Assembly: GCF_014694375.1 (NCBI RefSeq)
Contig: NZ_JAAUWW010000013.1
Location: 55,142 to 119,141 of the forward strand
DNA length: 64,000 nucleotides
Reading direction: 5' to 3'
Source: Vibrio sp. S17_S38
GTDB taxonomy: Bacteria; Pseudomonadota; Gammaproteobacteria; Enterobacterales; Vibrionaceae
Under the pieces are notes generated by a model. It saw only the letters and a list, made by a program, of their open reading frames with translations. It was not told the origin of the DNA and ran no database searches. Below, piece after piece: positions 26,835 to 37,308 of the stretch. The position numbers and the translations under genes are program-made. The stretch's first letter is position 1; every line of letters begins with the position of its first letter.

Positions 26835-27515
26835 TTAAAACTGAAAAAGCAAAGCGCTAAATCCGAGTAATGAAGTTAAACAAACAGCAAAGCCACAGAA
26901 AGGCTGCGTTTTTTGAATGGTTTGTTGGGTAAATAAATGCCAACTAGAAAAGACAACACTAGCAATTAACGACATAAAGCAAACCATAAGAGGTACGATA
27001 ATTTGATCTACATAGCTCATGCTGTATTGAAAAGCTTGCAGCAAAACCACAACGGTAATGAGAATTGCACCAATAATCACAGCAATCGGTAATAGACGGT
27101 GAAAAGCTTGTAATCGAGTACGGGCGAGTAATAATAAAAAATGACTCAAACTTGCGCCTAATATCACCACAGTGCTTAACATGAATAGCATGTTGCCCCA
27201 GTCGCCCGCCAACATCAGTTGTACATTAAAGAGACTTGCTACTGCGATGGCAAAATACAATAACCAAATAGGGCCAGAATCACGAGTTTTACTTACTTTA
27301 ACTTGAGAGAAAAAGACTAAAATTAACACACCGACTAGAGCCAACGGCCAATATAGAAAACCCAACCCCAACCAACCAAGAGCAATAATCGGCAACTGTT
27401 TATGAATACGCCCACGTTGTCCCGGACAAATATCACCTTTCACTAAAACCAATAACAGCACCAACTGCGTGCCAAGTAGCATCGGAGGAATAATACTAAA
27501 TATATGGATGAACAT
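26835..27515 (-). CDS. Polytopic membrane protein of unknown function
   Basis: The 226-residue, very hydrophobic protein has about seven predicted membrane segments and short polar loops (for example CPGQRGRIHKQLP near residue 30 and QVKVSKTRDSG near 72). I recognise no family motif. AAGGAAAG is well placed before the ATG. It lies 87 bases upstream of the DUF4250 gene on the same strand, so the two may be co-transcribed. Its composition is like that of the neighbouring core genes. Confidence 0.7.
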   Translation of the reverse strand: MFIHIFSIIPPMLLGTQLVLLLVLVKGDICPGQRGRIHKQLPIIALGWLGLGFLYWPLALVGVLILVFFSQVKVSKTRDSGPIWLLYFAIAVASLFNVQLMLAGDWGNMLFMLSTVVILGASLSHFLLLLARTRLQAFHRLLPIAVIIGAILITVVVLLQAFQYSMSYVDQIIVPLMVCFMSLIASVVFSSWHLFTQQTIQKTQPFCGFAVCLTSLLGFSALLFQF

Positions 27516-27954
27516 ATTTGCTTTCCTTGAGGACCTAAATTAGGCGCAGACTTTATCAAATATGAGCTAGTACCAAAAGCAAACTTATTAAATTACTTCT
27601 TATCATATCGAATCTCGGTTCAACTGGAGAATAGCCATTTTCACATCATCAATATTCGTGAGGTTTATAATATGACCCACTACTGATCCCATCACTACAT
27701 CAGGCCCAATGAGGAACCTAATTCTTTCATTTACTCTTTTACAGATAAATAAAAATATAATTATTCTATTTTTTCAACTACCTTACATCTTATCCTAAAC
27801 ATAAACGTGATAAAAAATCGACCTCAATCTTACCTTAGCCCCTTTATTTACTATGGTTAATCTTACTTCATGCTATAAGAATAGTTTGGTTTCCCCCTAG
27901 TAGCCTAGAGCATAACTAGCTATAATCCGCACCTCATTATGTAGAGGTCATTTT
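27516..27954. other. 439-base intergenic region before ygiQ
   Basis: It contains no complete gene I can support. A TATAAT at 27921-27926 is a likely -10 box for ygiQ. On the reverse strand a short stretch (27603-27736) reads like protein but has no ribosome binding site; it may be a gene remnant. Confidence 0.4.
27921..27926 (+). promoter_or_regulatory. Likely -10 box of ygiQ
   Basis: A perfect TATAAT lies 28 bases before the ygiQ start codon, giving a leader of about 20 bases. No good -35 hexamer is visible. Confidence 0.4.
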
Positions 27955-30375
27955 ATGTACAGCGACATCCCACTTTCATCTAAGCCAACGCCAATCAACC
28001 AATATCCAAAATATTGGGCGGAGTGCTTTGGCCCAGCCCCACTCTTACCGACCAGTCGAAAAGAAATGGAGGCCCTTGGTTGGGATAGCTGCGACATCAT
28101 TATTGTGACTGGCGATGCTTATGTTGATCACCCAAGTTTTGGCATGGCGGTGATTGGACGCTTACTTGAAGCACAAGGCTTTCGCGTTGGGATCATTGCG
28201 CAGCCTAAGTGGGATAATAAAGACGATTTTATGCAACTCGGTAAACCAAATCTCTTTTTTGGCATCACCGCTGGCAACATGGACTCCATGATAAATCGCT
28301 ATACTGCTGATAAAAAGCTACGCCACGATGACGCTTACACACCAAATAATGAAGGTGGTAAACGCCCTGATCGTGCAGTCTTAGTTTATTCTCAACGCTG
28401 CCGTGAAGCTTACAAAGAAACCCCAATTATTCTAGGTGGTATTGAAGCCAGTCTACGTCGTATCGCGCATTATGATTATTGGTCAGATAAAGTTCGCCGT
28501 TCAGTATTATTTGATGCAAAAGCTGACATTTTATTATTTGGTAATGCGGAACGTGCATTAGTTGAAGTGGCGCATCGCCTTGCCAACAATGAATTAGTTT
28601 CAGATATGACCAATATTCGTGGTACGGCAATTAATATTGCAGCCGCACCTGAACACTACAACGTGATCGACTCATCTCGCATTGAGAAACCAAGCAAAGC
28701 AGTCTTTGTTGCTATCAACCCTTATGAAGTCGAAAGCAATTGCGATACCCAATCTAAAGATCAGCAAGCAGAAGATGAAGCAAAAAATGCTGTTCAAATC
28801 GTGGAAATGCAACCCGCTCCGATCAAATTAGATCGCAAACCTCGTCATGATTCAAAAACGACAGCGGTACGCTTACCACCTTTCGAAAAACTCAATAACG
28901 ATCGCATCTTGTATGCTCATGCTACGCGTGTCATGCATTTGGAAACCAATCCTTATTCTGGTCGCGCTCTCATTCAAAAACATGGTGATCGTGAATTGTG
29001 GGTCAACCAATCTCCGATCCCACTTTCCACAGAAGAAATGGATTTCGTGTTTGGCCTTCCTTATGCACGTGTTCCCCATCCGATGTATGGCAAAGCGAAA
29101 ATTCCAGCCTATGACATGATCAAAACATCGGTCAATATTATGCGTGGCTGTTTTGGCGGTTGTTCTTTCTGTTCAATTACAGAGCATGAAGGTCGAATCA
29201 TTCAAAACCGTTCACAAGAATCTATTTTAAATGAGCTCGAAGAAATTCGCGATAAAGTCCCAGGATTCACTGGCACCATTTCCGACCTTGGTGGCCCAAC
29301 AGCGAACATGTATCGTTTAGGCTGCTCAGATCCAAAAGCAGAAGCCAACTGTCGTCGCCCTTCTTGTGTTTTCCCTGGCATTTGTAACAAGCTAGATACC
29401 GACCATCAACACACTATCGATTTATACCGCGCTGCTCGTAAAGTACCGGGAATAAAGAAAGTCATGATTGCCTCTGGTGTACGTTATGACCTCGCGATTC
29501 AATCGCCTGAATATGTCAAAGAATTAGTGACGCACCATGTTGGTGGCTATTTGAAGATTGCACCTGAACATACTGAAAAAGGTCCATTAGATAAAATGAT
29601 GAAGCCTGGTATGGGCGCTTACGATACCTTCAAAAACATGTTTGAAAAATACAGCAAGGAAGCGGGTAAAAAACAATATTTGATCCCATACTTCATTTCA
29701 GCGCATCCGGGCGCAGAAGATGAAGACATGCTGAACTTAGCGCTATGGCTGAAAAGTAATAATTTCGAATGTGATCAAGTACAAAACTTCTATCCATCAC
29801 CGATGTGTAATGCAACATCTATGTATTACTCAGAAACCAACCCATTAAAACGCGTAAAATATAAGCAGCGTGAAACTGTTGTGGTTGCCAAAGGTGAACG
29901 TCAACGTCGCTTACATAAAGCCTTACTTCGTTATCATGATCCAGCTAACTGGCCGATTATTCGTGAAGCTTTGATCAATATGGGTAAAAAACATTTAATT
30001 GGTGATAAGCCAAGTTGCTTAATCCCAACAGAAGATGCAATTGATGTTTTAACGCCAGCGCAACGCCGCCAAACGGGTCGTCATGGGGCAAAACGTTTTG
30101 CCACTAAACATACCAATTTCACCAGTAAAAACGGTGGCGGTCAGCCTGACATTCGTAAAGAGCATGAGCGTAAAGAAAAAGAGCCTAAAGCTGGCGGAAA
30201 GAAAAATACGGTTAGTCAGACTAAAAATTCAACAACAACGAAAAGTAATTCTAAGAAAACACCCTCGGGCCAAAGTAAGACTAGCTTAGGGAAAGCTGCC
30301 TCAGCAGGTAAAGCGCACGCGGGTAACAAACCAATGAATAACAAGGTACCGAATAGAGCTAGGCAGCCATTTTAA
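27955..30375 (+). CDS. ygiQ: YgiQ-family radical SAM protein
   Basis: The 806-residue protein has the YgiQ N-terminal region (residues about 1-380, with [11 protein letters not shown] and [10 protein letters not shown]). It is followed by a radical SAM core whose cluster motif is C399-x3-C403-x2-C406 ([11 protein letters not shown]), and then by the YgiQ C-terminal domain. The reaction is not established. The last 85 or so residues are a low-complexity lysine-, serine- and glycine-rich tail typical of the family and possibly nucleic-acid binding. It is expressed alone, between its own -10 box and a strong terminator. Confidence 0.93.
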   Translation: MYSDIPLSSKPTPINQYPKYWAECFGPAPLLPTSRKEMEALGWDSCDIIIVTGDAYVDHPSFGMAVIGRLLEAQGFRVGIIAQPKWDNKDDFMQLGKPNLFFGITAGNMDSMINRYTADKKLRHDDAYTPNNEGGKRPDRAVLVYSQRCREAYKETPIILGGIEASLRRIAHYDYWSDKVRRSVLFDAKADILLFGNAERALVEVAHRLANNELVSDMTNIRGTAINIAAAPEHYNVIDSSRIEKPSKAVFVAINPYEVESNCDTQSKDQQAEDEAKNAVQIVEMQPAPIKLDRKPRHDSKTTAVRLPPFEKLNNDRILYAHATRVMHLETNPYSGRALIQKHGDRELWVNQSPIPLSTEEMDFVFGLPYARVPHPMYGKAKIPAYDMIKTSVNIMRGCFGGCSFCSITEHEGRIIQNRSQESILNELEEIRDKVPGFTGTISDLGGPTANMYRLGCSDPKAEANCRRPSCVFPGICNKLDTDHQHTIDLYRAARKVPGIKKVMIASGVRYDLAIQSPEYVKELVTHHVGGYLKIAPEHTEKGPLDKMMKPGMGAYDTFKNMFEKYSKEAGKKQYLIPYFISAHPGAEDEDMLNLALWLKSNNFECDQVQNFYPSPMCNATSMYYSETNPLKRVKYKQRETVVVAKGERQRRLHKALLRYHDPANWPIIREALINMGKKHLIGDKPSCLIPTEDAIDVLTPAQRRQTGRHGAKRFATKHTNFTSKNGGGQPDIRKEHERKEKEPKAGGKKNTVSQTKNSTTTKSNSKKTPSGQSKTSLGKAASAGKAHAGNKPMNNKVPNRARQPF

Positions 30376-30474
30376 GTTAATGTTATCTATCACGTAATAT
30401 CAAGCCAGTAATCGATAATTTACAGGTTTGATATTTCTAGATTATGTTTTCTAGGGCATGTTTCGATTAAAAAT

Positions 30475-30509
30475 AAAGCTCAGTTCAAACTAATGAACTG
30501 AGCTTTTTT
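30475..30509. terminator. Bidirectional terminator between ygiQ and kdsB
   Basis: AAAGCTCAGTTCA pairs perfectly with TGAACTGAGCTTT around a 6-base loop and is followed by TTTTTT. The reverse strand also has T-rich sequence after the stem. Confidence 0.85.
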
Positions 30510-30533
30510 AATTTCATTCAATCAGCGCTAAAT

Positions 30534-31286
30534 TTACTCTTTTGCGATGATCTTACGCACTAACTCTAAATCTTCGGGTGTATCCACCCCTGCTGCTGGT
30601 GCTTCTTTTGCTACGGCCACATGAATTTTTTCACCGTACCAAAGCACACGCAATTGCTCTAATGATTCGATCTGTTCGAGGCTGCTAGGCTGCCAACTAA
30701 TATAAGTATTGATAAAGCCAGCACGATAAGCATAAATACCAATATGACGCATTAAAGCGTTGTTCACCATTTTAGGATCGTTCGCCCAAGCATCGCGATC
30801 CCAAGGAATAGAAGCGCGGCTAAAATATAAGGCATAGCCATCTTTATCGGTGACGACTTTCACTGCGTTGGGATTGAACACTTCACTTTCATCCGTGATT
30901 TCTACCGCGAGAGTCGCCATTGGTGCAATACTATTTGCAAGGTTATTAGCCACCTGCTTAATAATCGTTGGAGGGATTAAAGGTTCATCGCCTTGAACAT
31001 TAACAATAATGTGATCATCGTCAATCGCCATCTTTTTAATCACTTCTGCTAGGCGTTCAGTGCCCGATTGATGATCGGGTGATGTCATGCACACCTCCCC
31101 GCCAAAACTCTCAACGACTGATTGGATACGGGCATCATCCGTTGCCACAATAACTCGGTCTGCACCAGATTGCATAGCTTGATCGTAAACCCGTTGAACC
31201 ATAGGCTTGCCAGCAATATCCGCCAATGGTTTACCCGGCAGACGAGAGGACTGATAGCGAGAAGGAATAACAACAGTGAAAGACAT
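30534..31286 (-). CDS. kdsB: 3-deoxy-manno-octulosonate cytidylyltransferase KdsB
   Basis: KdsB activates Kdo with CTP to CMP-Kdo for lipopolysaccharide inner-core synthesis. The 250-residue protein begins with the nucleotidyltransferase motif [15 protein letters not shown] and has [12 protein letters not shown] and the SRASIPWDR segment of the family. Its ATG overlaps the stop codon of ycaR (TAATG), so translation is probably coupled. It is the last gene of the comEC-msbA-lpxK-ycaR-kdsB operon. Confidence 0.96.
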   Translation of the reverse strand: MSFTVVIPSRYQSSRLPGKPLADIAGKPMVQRVYDQAMQSGADRVIVATDDARIQSVVESFGGEVCMTSPDHQSGTERLAEVIKKMAIDDDHIIVNVQGDEPLIPPTIIKQVANNLANSIAPMATLAVEITDESEVFNPNAVKVVTDKDGYALYFSRASIPWDRDAWANDPKMVNNALMRHIGIYAYRAGFINTYISWQPSSLEQIESLEQLRVLWYGEKIHVAVAKEAPAAGVDTPEDLELVRKIIAKE

Positions 31287-31465
31287 TATCTGCCCTCATC
31301 CATTGCCATTTTACGTGCTTCTACTTCAAGCATCACGGGAATACCTTCTTTGATTGGGTAAGCAAGACGGTCTAGTTTACAAATAAGTTCTTGTTTTTCT
31401 TTATCCAATATCACTTTGCCTTTACATACAGGGCACGCCACTATTTCAAGTAATCTATGATCCAT
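31286..31465 (-). CDS. ycaR: Trm112-like small zinc-finger protein YcaR
   Basis: The 59-residue protein starts [18 protein letters not shown] and continues [16 protein letters not shown], the pattern of the Trm112/UPF0434 family that lies between lpxK and kdsB in many gamma-proteobacteria. Only one CxxC pair is retained. Its start lies inside the last codons of lpxK (11-base overlap), and its stop shares one base with the kdsB start. Exact role unknown; some relatives stabilise methyltransferases. Confidence 0.92.
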   Translation of the reverse strand: MDHRLLEIVACPVCKGKVILDKEKQELICKLDRLAYPIKEGIPVMLEVEARKMAMDEGR

Positions 31466-32453
31466 AACCGCTTTTTACCTTAATAATTTTTTGAATAATT
31501 CGTTGTGTATTTTCTTCACTGATATTGGCAGAAACCGGTAAATACCACCAATTATCTTGTACAAATTGATGACATTTAACCGCATCTTTTTCTGTCATGA
31601 TCAGGTTATTGCCTTTCTCCGCTAATTCATTCAATTCTGTTTTATCAAAATCTTTATGGTCGGCAAAACCTTTCGTTTTTATTACCTGAGCACCTAAATC
31701 ATTTAAAGTTTGGAAAAATCGCGGTGGATGGCCAATACCAGCAAAAGCAACAAGCTGAGATAGCTCTGTAACGGATTTTTTTTCACCCGTTTTTAGGTTT
31801 ACCGCCAAACTCGGTTTTAAGCTCATTGAGATTTCATTACCTTGAGCATTCCCGCCATTAGTGATAAGGAAATCGACTTGCTTTAAGCGATCTAACCCTT
31901 CACGTAATGGGCCAAATGGAATGAACTGCTGATTACCAAAACGGCGCTTTCCATCAATGACGATAAACTCAACATCACGCTGCAAGGCATAATGTTGTAA
32001 ACCATCATCGGTCACAATAATATCCACACCTTGTGATTCCAGCGTTTTGACCGCTTGACTACGAATAGGATCTACAACGACAGGCACCCCTGTTCGACGC
32101 TTTATCAATAAAGGTTCGTCACCAGACTCAGATGGTCTTGAATCTGGTTGCACCGAGAATGGGTATTCTGCCGCTGTACCACCATAACCACGCGATACCA
32201 CACCAGGTTTATAACCAAGATCCAATAATGTTTCCACCAGCCAAATCACAACTGGCGTTTTCCCATTACCACCTGCCGTAATATTACCAACAACAATAAC
32301 CGGAACACTGGCTCGGTAACTGAGTTTATCCCCTGATAAAAACTGATTGCGACGACGTTGGCTAATCCATTTAAATAAGATGCTCAGAGGCCATAACACT
32401 GGTGATAATAGAGATCCCAGCCAGTAGCGTTCAAACCAAATTTTTTCAATCAT
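31455..32453 (-). CDS. lpxK: Tetraacyldisaccharide 4'-kinase LpxK
   Basis: LpxK phosphorylates the 4' position of the lipid A disaccharide at the inner membrane. The 332-residue protein has an N-terminal hydrophobic stretch, the P-loop [12 protein letters not shown] (residues 56-67), SRGYGG, and the DDGLQHY motif with catalytic aspartates. The ATG at 32453 ([11 protein letters not shown]) matches the E. coli N-terminus; a GTG two codons upstream is the alternative. It lies 32 bases after msbA in the operon. Confidence 0.96.
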   Translation of the reverse strand: MIEKIWFERYWLGSLLSPVLWPLSILFKWISQRRRNQFLSGDKLSYRASVPVIVVGNITAGGNGKTPVVIWLVETLLDLGYKPGVVSRGYGGTAAEYPFSVQPDSRPSESGDEPLLIKRRTGVPVVVDPIRSQAVKTLESQGVDIIVTDDGLQHYALQRDVEFIVIDGKRRFGNQQFIPFGPLREGLDRLKQVDFLITNGGNAQGNEISMSLKPSLAVNLKTGEKKSVTELSQLVAFAGIGHPPRFFQTLNDLGAQVIKTKGFADHKDFDKTELNELAEKGNNLIMTEKDAVKCHQFVQDNWWYLPVSANISEENTQRIIQKIIKVKSGYGS

Positions 32454-32485
32454 ATTCACAACATTCAGTTAAAATAACAAATACC

Positions 32486-34252
32486 TTACTCACCGAATTG
32501 AATGCGGTGTAGTTGCGCATACGCCCCATTTTTTTCAATCAATTGAGCATGATTACCACGTTCAATAATTTCACCTTCATCGACAACTAAAATTTCATCA
32601 GCACTTTCAATCGTTGATAGTCGGTGAGCAATCACGAGTACCGTTTTATTCTTTTGAAGTTCATCTAAAGCCGCTTGAATTGCACGTTCTGATTCAGTAT
32701 CTAACGCCGATGTCGCTTCATCTAAAATCAGGACTGGAGAATCACGCAGTAATGCACGAGCAATGGCTAAACGTTGACGCTGCCCACCTGAAAGGCTGAC
32801 ACCGTTCTCACCAATCATGGTATCAAACCCTTGATCCATACCTTCGATAAACTCCGTAGCATGCGCTAATGTCGCAGCTTGTTTAATTTGTTCGATGGTG
32901 TATTGGTCTTGTGCTGCATAAGCAATATTGTTGGCAATCGTATCATTAAACAAATGCACATTTTGCGACACCAAAGCAAACTGAGTACGTAAATTTGACA
33001 AGGTATAATCACGAATTTCAGTGGTATCAAGGAAAATTTCACCCTCATCGATATCATAAAAGCGAGTAAATAAATTCGCAATTGTACTTTTACCAGAGCC
33101 AGAACGGCCAACTAGCGCGACTGTTTTTCCCGCGGGCAAATCAAAGCTGACGTTACGCAATGCTGGAGAGTCTTTACTTGGATAAGTGAAAGTCACATCT
33201 TTTACTTTAATATTACCGACGGCTTTCGCTTTTTCAACTTTACCATCATCCACTTCTGCCTGCATTTCCATCAAGTTAAATAGTGTTTGGCAAGCGGCCA
33301 TACCTTTTTGGAAGTCAGAGGTTACATTCGTAAGAGATTTAAGTGGGCGCATCATTGCAAACATCGCAGAAAAAATAACCGAAAAAGTACCAGGGGTTAA
33401 TTGTTCTTTAATTGAATCAATACTAGCAAGATACAGGACAACCACGAGAGCTACCGAAGCAATTACTTGAATAATAGGGTTAGCAGCAGCTTGTGCAGAT
33501 ACCATTTTCATCGACTGTTGGCGCATTTGATTACTGACTTTATCAAAGCGCTCTTTTTCAACATGCTGCCCGCCATAACTAAGTACAACTTTATGACCCT
33601 TAAGCATTTGTTCTGCGGATGAAGTAACATTACCCATCATGTTTTGCATATTTTTACTGATCTTACGGAAGCGCTTAGAAACCAGTCCAATTGCCCAAGC
33701 CACAACAGGTGCAACCGCAATCAAGACAAGCGATAACTGCCAGCTGTTATAAAACATTAGAAATAACAAGCCTATAATGCTTGCACCTTCACGCACAATA
33801 CTGACTAATGCTTTGCTGGTAGCAGAAGCAACTTGCTCAGAATCATAAGTAATACGAGACAATAACGAGCCCGTCGATTCTTTATCAAAATAGCTAACGG
33901 GCATTTGCATGAAATGATTGAATAACTTGCGGCGCATTTGCATCACCACATTGCCAGATACCCAACTTAAGCAGTAAGTCGATACAAACCCGCTCAAACC
34001 ACGGACTATCATCATCCCCATAACGATGAATGGTAGGATTTTCAAGAAATTAGATTCCGCGCTCCCAAAACCTTCATCCAGCAATGGTTTCAGTAATGAC
34101 ACCATATAAGTGTCACTCGCGGCATTAATGATAAGCGCAATACTGGCAACAATAAGACCCGCTTTATAAATGCTGATCATTGGCCATAATTTTTTAAAGG
34201 TTTGGAACGTGCTTTCGTCTTTTTCCAATGTCGTGTCTTTTTGGGTAGTCAT
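32486..34252 (-). CDS. msbA: Lipid A flippase MsbA
   Basis: MsbA is a homodimeric ABC exporter that flips lipid A-core to the outer leaflet of the inner membrane. The 588-residue protein has an N-terminal six-segment membrane domain (about 25-310) and a nucleotide-binding domain. Walker A is GRSGSGKST (382-390), the signature is LSGGQRQR, Walker B is [12 protein letters not shown], and the switch His is in IAHRLS. The order comEC-msbA-lpxK is conserved in vibrios. Confidence 0.97.
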   Translation of the reverse strand: MTTQKDTTLEKDESTFQTFKKLWPMISIYKAGLIVASIALIINAASDTYMVSLLKPLLDEGFGSAESNFLKILPFIVMGMMIVRGLSGFVSTYCLSWVSGNVVMQMRRKLFNHFMQMPVSYFDKESTGSLLSRITYDSEQVASATSKALVSIVREGASIIGLLFLMFYNSWQLSLVLIAVAPVVAWAIGLVSKRFRKISKNMQNMMGNVTSSAEQMLKGHKVVLSYGGQHVEKERFDKVSNQMRQQSMKMVSAQAAANPIIQVIASVALVVVLYLASIDSIKEQLTPGTFSVIFSAMFAMMRPLKSLTNVTSDFQKGMAACQTLFNLMEMQAEVDDGKVEKAKAVGNIKVKDVTFTYPSKDSPALRNVSFDLPAGKTVALVGRSGSGKSTIANLFTRFYDIDEGEIFLDTTEIRDYTLSNLRTQFALVSQNVHLFNDTIANNIAYAAQDQYTIEQIKQAATLAHATEFIEGMDQGFDTMIGENGVSLSGGQRQRLAIARALLRDSPVLILDEATSALDTESERAIQAALDELQKNKTVLVIAHRLSTIESADEILVVDEGEIIERGNHAQLIEKNGAYAQLHRIQFGE

Positions 34253-34282
34253 AGAGGCTTATAATTTAATAGACAATTGCTA

Positions 34283-36553
34283 TCATTCTAACCCCTTACG
34301 CACAATCTGCCTATACCAAGGGTCATATTGCTGCTGCCTTAATGACCGAATAGACCAATTGTTTTCTTCAAATTGAATACTGATTTGTCCTGCGTCCCCT
34401 GTATCCCACCAATTTATTCCTTGATCCTTATATCGTTGCGTCACAATCGGTGATGGCAACCCCCACTGATTATTTTTCGCTAAAGACGCAATAGCCACTT
34501 TGGCATGTATCTGTTGCACAAAATGGATCGACGATGAAGTTTTGCTTCCATGGTGTGGCACAACAATAATATCGGACGATAAAATAGAAGAATATTGGTA
34601 TGAGTTTCTGGCAATAAGCATTTCTGAAATAGCATCTATATCACCAGTCAGTAATACGCTATATCGACCATCCGTAATTTTAATGACACAGGAATGAGGA
34701 TTATAAGCACGAGGTACTAGCTTAGGCGGCCATATTACCGTAAACGTAAGTTGCTTCCATTCCCAAGCCTCTCCAGCAATACAAGCTTGATAACCAATGA
34801 TAGATTGACTGCTCCGTTTCCATTTAGGCTTTAACGCTTGCTCTATAATTGCTCTACCACCAGCATGATCTGCGTCAGTATGGCTAATGATCATTCCCTC
34901 TAGCTGACTTATCCCTTTTTGTTGCAGCACAGGTAAAATAACGGATTGCGCCATGCTACCACCTTCCCAATAATTACCAGTGTCATAAAGCACCCATTCT
35001 TTTTGCTGCCCAATTAATATTGCCAGTCCTTGCCCTACATCCAATACTTCTACCTGCCACTTGGCCGGGGGTTTGAATCCATAATAAGTCATCGTTCCAA
35101 GGATGCTTAGCCCCACAAAACTTCGATACCAACCTAAACATTTCGCGACTAATAGCAACATAGCTATTAGTAATGCACTGTAAGCCCAAGCATGTGAAGC
35201 TAGGACCCAGCTCCCTTCAACTTCCTTCATTACCATAAAAACAGGCGACAAACTCCAATCCGCCAATTGCCATAAGGCCTTTGCCCAATCAAACGGTAAG
35301 CCTAGTGCCGTCAATAAAGTCATCATTAAAGCAATGAAAATGATCGGAACTGTTATCAAGCTCACCCATGGAACCACAATAATATTCACCAAAGGTGATA
35401 CCCAACTAAATCCACCAAAAATGAAAATAGTCGTCACAACCAAACCGATAAATAAGCCAAGTTGGATAATGAAAGTATTGATAATTTTAATCCACAAGCT
35501 ACGAGATTTTGATTGAGCTTTCAGACAAAACCATGACGAAATATAAATTACCACCACAGCAGAAAAAGATAGCCAAAAACTCGCCAGTAGAACTGCGAAC
35601 GGTTGAATCACTAAGATAATCGCTAAGGAAAACAATAACACTTGCCATAACGACCAATGAATATGGAATGCATTACGAAATAGAAAGCATAAACCAAAAA
35701 TAAACGCTCTCTCTGTTGGCAATGAAAAACCCGCTAAATAGGCGTAGCTCCCTGCACATAAAATGGCAAAAATATACGGTAAAAAATAAGCAACTGAATC
35801 AAAATTAGTATAGATAAAAACTAAACTCATCAGCCTCTTTCCTAACCACCATCCAATAAAAAATGCTAAGCCAATATGCAACCCTGAAATAGCCATCAGA
35901 TGAGATAAACCACTATCTCTGAGCCATTTCCAATCTTGCGATGACATTGATGCGCGATCACCAAAACTTAAAGCTAATAAATAAGGCATAGCAGTCATAT
36001 CTGAAATCATAGATTCCACTTGTTGGTGCAGCCTGTTACGCGGTGATCGGCTATCTTGATGTTTGTTATTTTCCAGTGATTTGGCATCGACAACGGCTTT
36101 CGCATGCCAACCATTTGCGAGGTAATATTGTTCACTGTCGAACCCTGCTTGATTCAACTGACCGATTACCGGTTTAATCGTGACTTTGAATTGCCAATTC
36201 TCACCCAACTGAGGAAGTAAAGGTAATGTACTTTCAGAATTTTGAGGCAAAAACACGTTAAGCCTAGGGGAATACCACCATGGTAAATGTTGATGATTTA
36301 TCTGCCTTACCTGAAAAGTAAATTTACCGCCATGATACTGTGGCTTAAAAAAATCGGAAACCTGACCTTTTATGATAATATCATCGCCACTCTGAAAAAG
36401 TGTTTGAGTCATTAAACTGAAGTAATTGGCTTGCGTGATCACAACTAAGCAGCCTAAAATCAAACCACGCGACCACTTAGCGAAAGCCCAGTGAGTGAAG
36501 TAGCTAATAATAAAAAGAAAAACAATCGGTACTAGCCAGAACAGTGTCGGCAT
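34283..36553 (-). CDS. comEC: ComEC/Rec2 DNA-uptake channel
   Basis: ComEC is the inner-membrane channel through which single-stranded DNA enters during natural transformation. The 756-residue protein has an N-terminal hydrophobic region with the DUF4131 domain, the competence domain with its many membrane segments (about residues 190-480, starting LSHLMAISGLHIGLAFF), and a C-terminal metallo-beta-lactamase-like domain with SHTDADHAGG and HHGSKTSSS. Vibrios are naturally competent on chitin, consistent with this. It starts the operon leading to kdsB and diverges from the DUF2062 gene 83 bases away. Confidence 0.95.
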   Translation of the reverse strand: MPTLFWLVPIVFLFIISYFTHWAFAKWSRGLILGCLVVITQANYFSLMTQTLFQSGDDIIIKGQVSDFFKPQYHGGKFTFQVRQINHQHLPWWYSPRLNVFLPQNSESTLPLLPQLGENWQFKVTIKPVIGQLNQAGFDSEQYYLANGWHAKAVVDAKSLENNKHQDSRSPRNRLHQQVESMISDMTAMPYLLALSFGDRASMSSQDWKWLRDSGLSHLMAISGLHIGLAFFIGWWLGKRLMSLVFIYTNFDSVAYFLPYIFAILCAGSYAYLAGFSLPTERAFIFGLCFLFRNAFHIHWSLWQVLLFSLAIILVIQPFAVLLASFWLSFSAVVVIYISSWFCLKAQSKSRSLWIKIINTFIIQLGLFIGLVVTTIFIFGGFSWVSPLVNIIVVPWVSLITVPIIFIALMMTLLTALGLPFDWAKALWQLADWSLSPVFMVMKEVEGSWVLASHAWAYSALLIAMLLLVAKCLGWYRSFVGLSILGTMTYYGFKPPAKWQVEVLDVGQGLAILIGQQKEWVLYDTGNYWEGGSMAQSVILPVLQQKGISQLEGMIISHTDADHAGGRAIIEQALKPKWKRSSQSIIGYQACIAGEAWEWKQLTFTVIWPPKLVPRAYNPHSCVIKITDGRYSVLLTGDIDAISEMLIARNSYQYSSILSSDIIVVPHHGSKTSSSIHFVQQIHAKVAIASLAKNNQWGLPSPIVTQRYKDQGINWWDTGDAGQISIQFEENNWSIRSLRQQQYDPWYRQIVRKGLE

Positions 36554-36636
36554 CCATGGCCAAAATGAGCCACTTGCGATGCTAATAATAAAACTGAGCA
36601 GATTCCAATTGCGATTAATGTGAGCCCCCCTGACTT

Positions 36637-37146
36637 ATGCCAAAAAAATTAATTAAACGTTTTATGCCCGATCATGAAACGATAAAGCGCCAAAAAGCCT
36701 TAAAGATATTTGGCTCTGTTTTGTACAACCCAAATTTATGGTCTTTGAACCGACGCTCTGCAGCAGGTGCTTTTGCTGTCGGCTTATTTATTGCCTTCAT
36801 CCCTCTTCCAAGTCAGATGATCATGGCAGCGGGTGCGGCTATTCTATGCGGTGTTAATTTGCCTTTATCAGTTGCATTAGTGTGGGTCAGTAATCCACTG
36901 ACCATGCCAGTCCTCTTTTATTTTGCTTACCGTATTGGGGCTTGGATAATGCATACACCACCACAAGATTTTCATTTCGAATTGTCGTGGCATTTTTTCA
37001 TAGAACAACTTCATACTATTGGGCCGCCATTGCTACTTGGCTGCTTTATTTGTGGCCTTGTTTTATCTATCGTCGGTTACTTTGGCATTCAAGGCTTATG
37101 GCGCTACTCGGTGGTACGAAGCTGGCAAAAACGCCGTTTACGTTAA
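36637..37146 (+). CDS. DUF2062 inner-membrane protein
   Basis: The 169-residue protein has a basic cytoplasmic N-terminus, a central AAGAFAVGLFIAFIPLPSQM hydrophobic stretch, and two or three further membrane segments with the WVSNPLTMPVLFYFAYRIG motif of the DUF2062 family. It is divergent from comEC and next to the lol operon, an arrangement common in vibrios. Function unknown; there is no strong ribosome binding site before the ATG. Confidence 0.88.
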   Translation: MPKKLIKRFMPDHETIKRQKALKIFGSVLYNPNLWSLNRRSAAGAFAVGLFIAFIPLPSQMIMAAGAAILCGVNLPLSVALVWVSNPLTMPVLFYFAYRIGAWIMHTPPQDFHFELSWHFFIEQLHTIGPPLLLGCFICGLVLSIVGYFGIQGLWRYSVVRSWQKRRLR

Positions 37147-37203
37147 CCGATTAACTGCACAATTAAGACTGTTACATCAATAAAAAATAGACGACATAAA
37201 AAA

Positions 37204-37254
37204 AGTGCTACCCAATTAAAGTTCTTAATGAACCAAACTGATAGCACTCTTATT
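37204..37254. terminator. Bidirectional terminator between DUF2062 gene and lolE
   Basis: AGTGCTA pairs with TAGCACT, with a nested GTTC/GAAC hairpin in the loop. The reverse strand has seven T immediately after; the forward strand has CTTATTTTT. Confidence 0.7.
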
Positions 37255-37308
37255 TTTAAGACTCTATACCTGTCTTGCTAATCTTATATTTCTCTTTTAA
37301 TTTATCCC

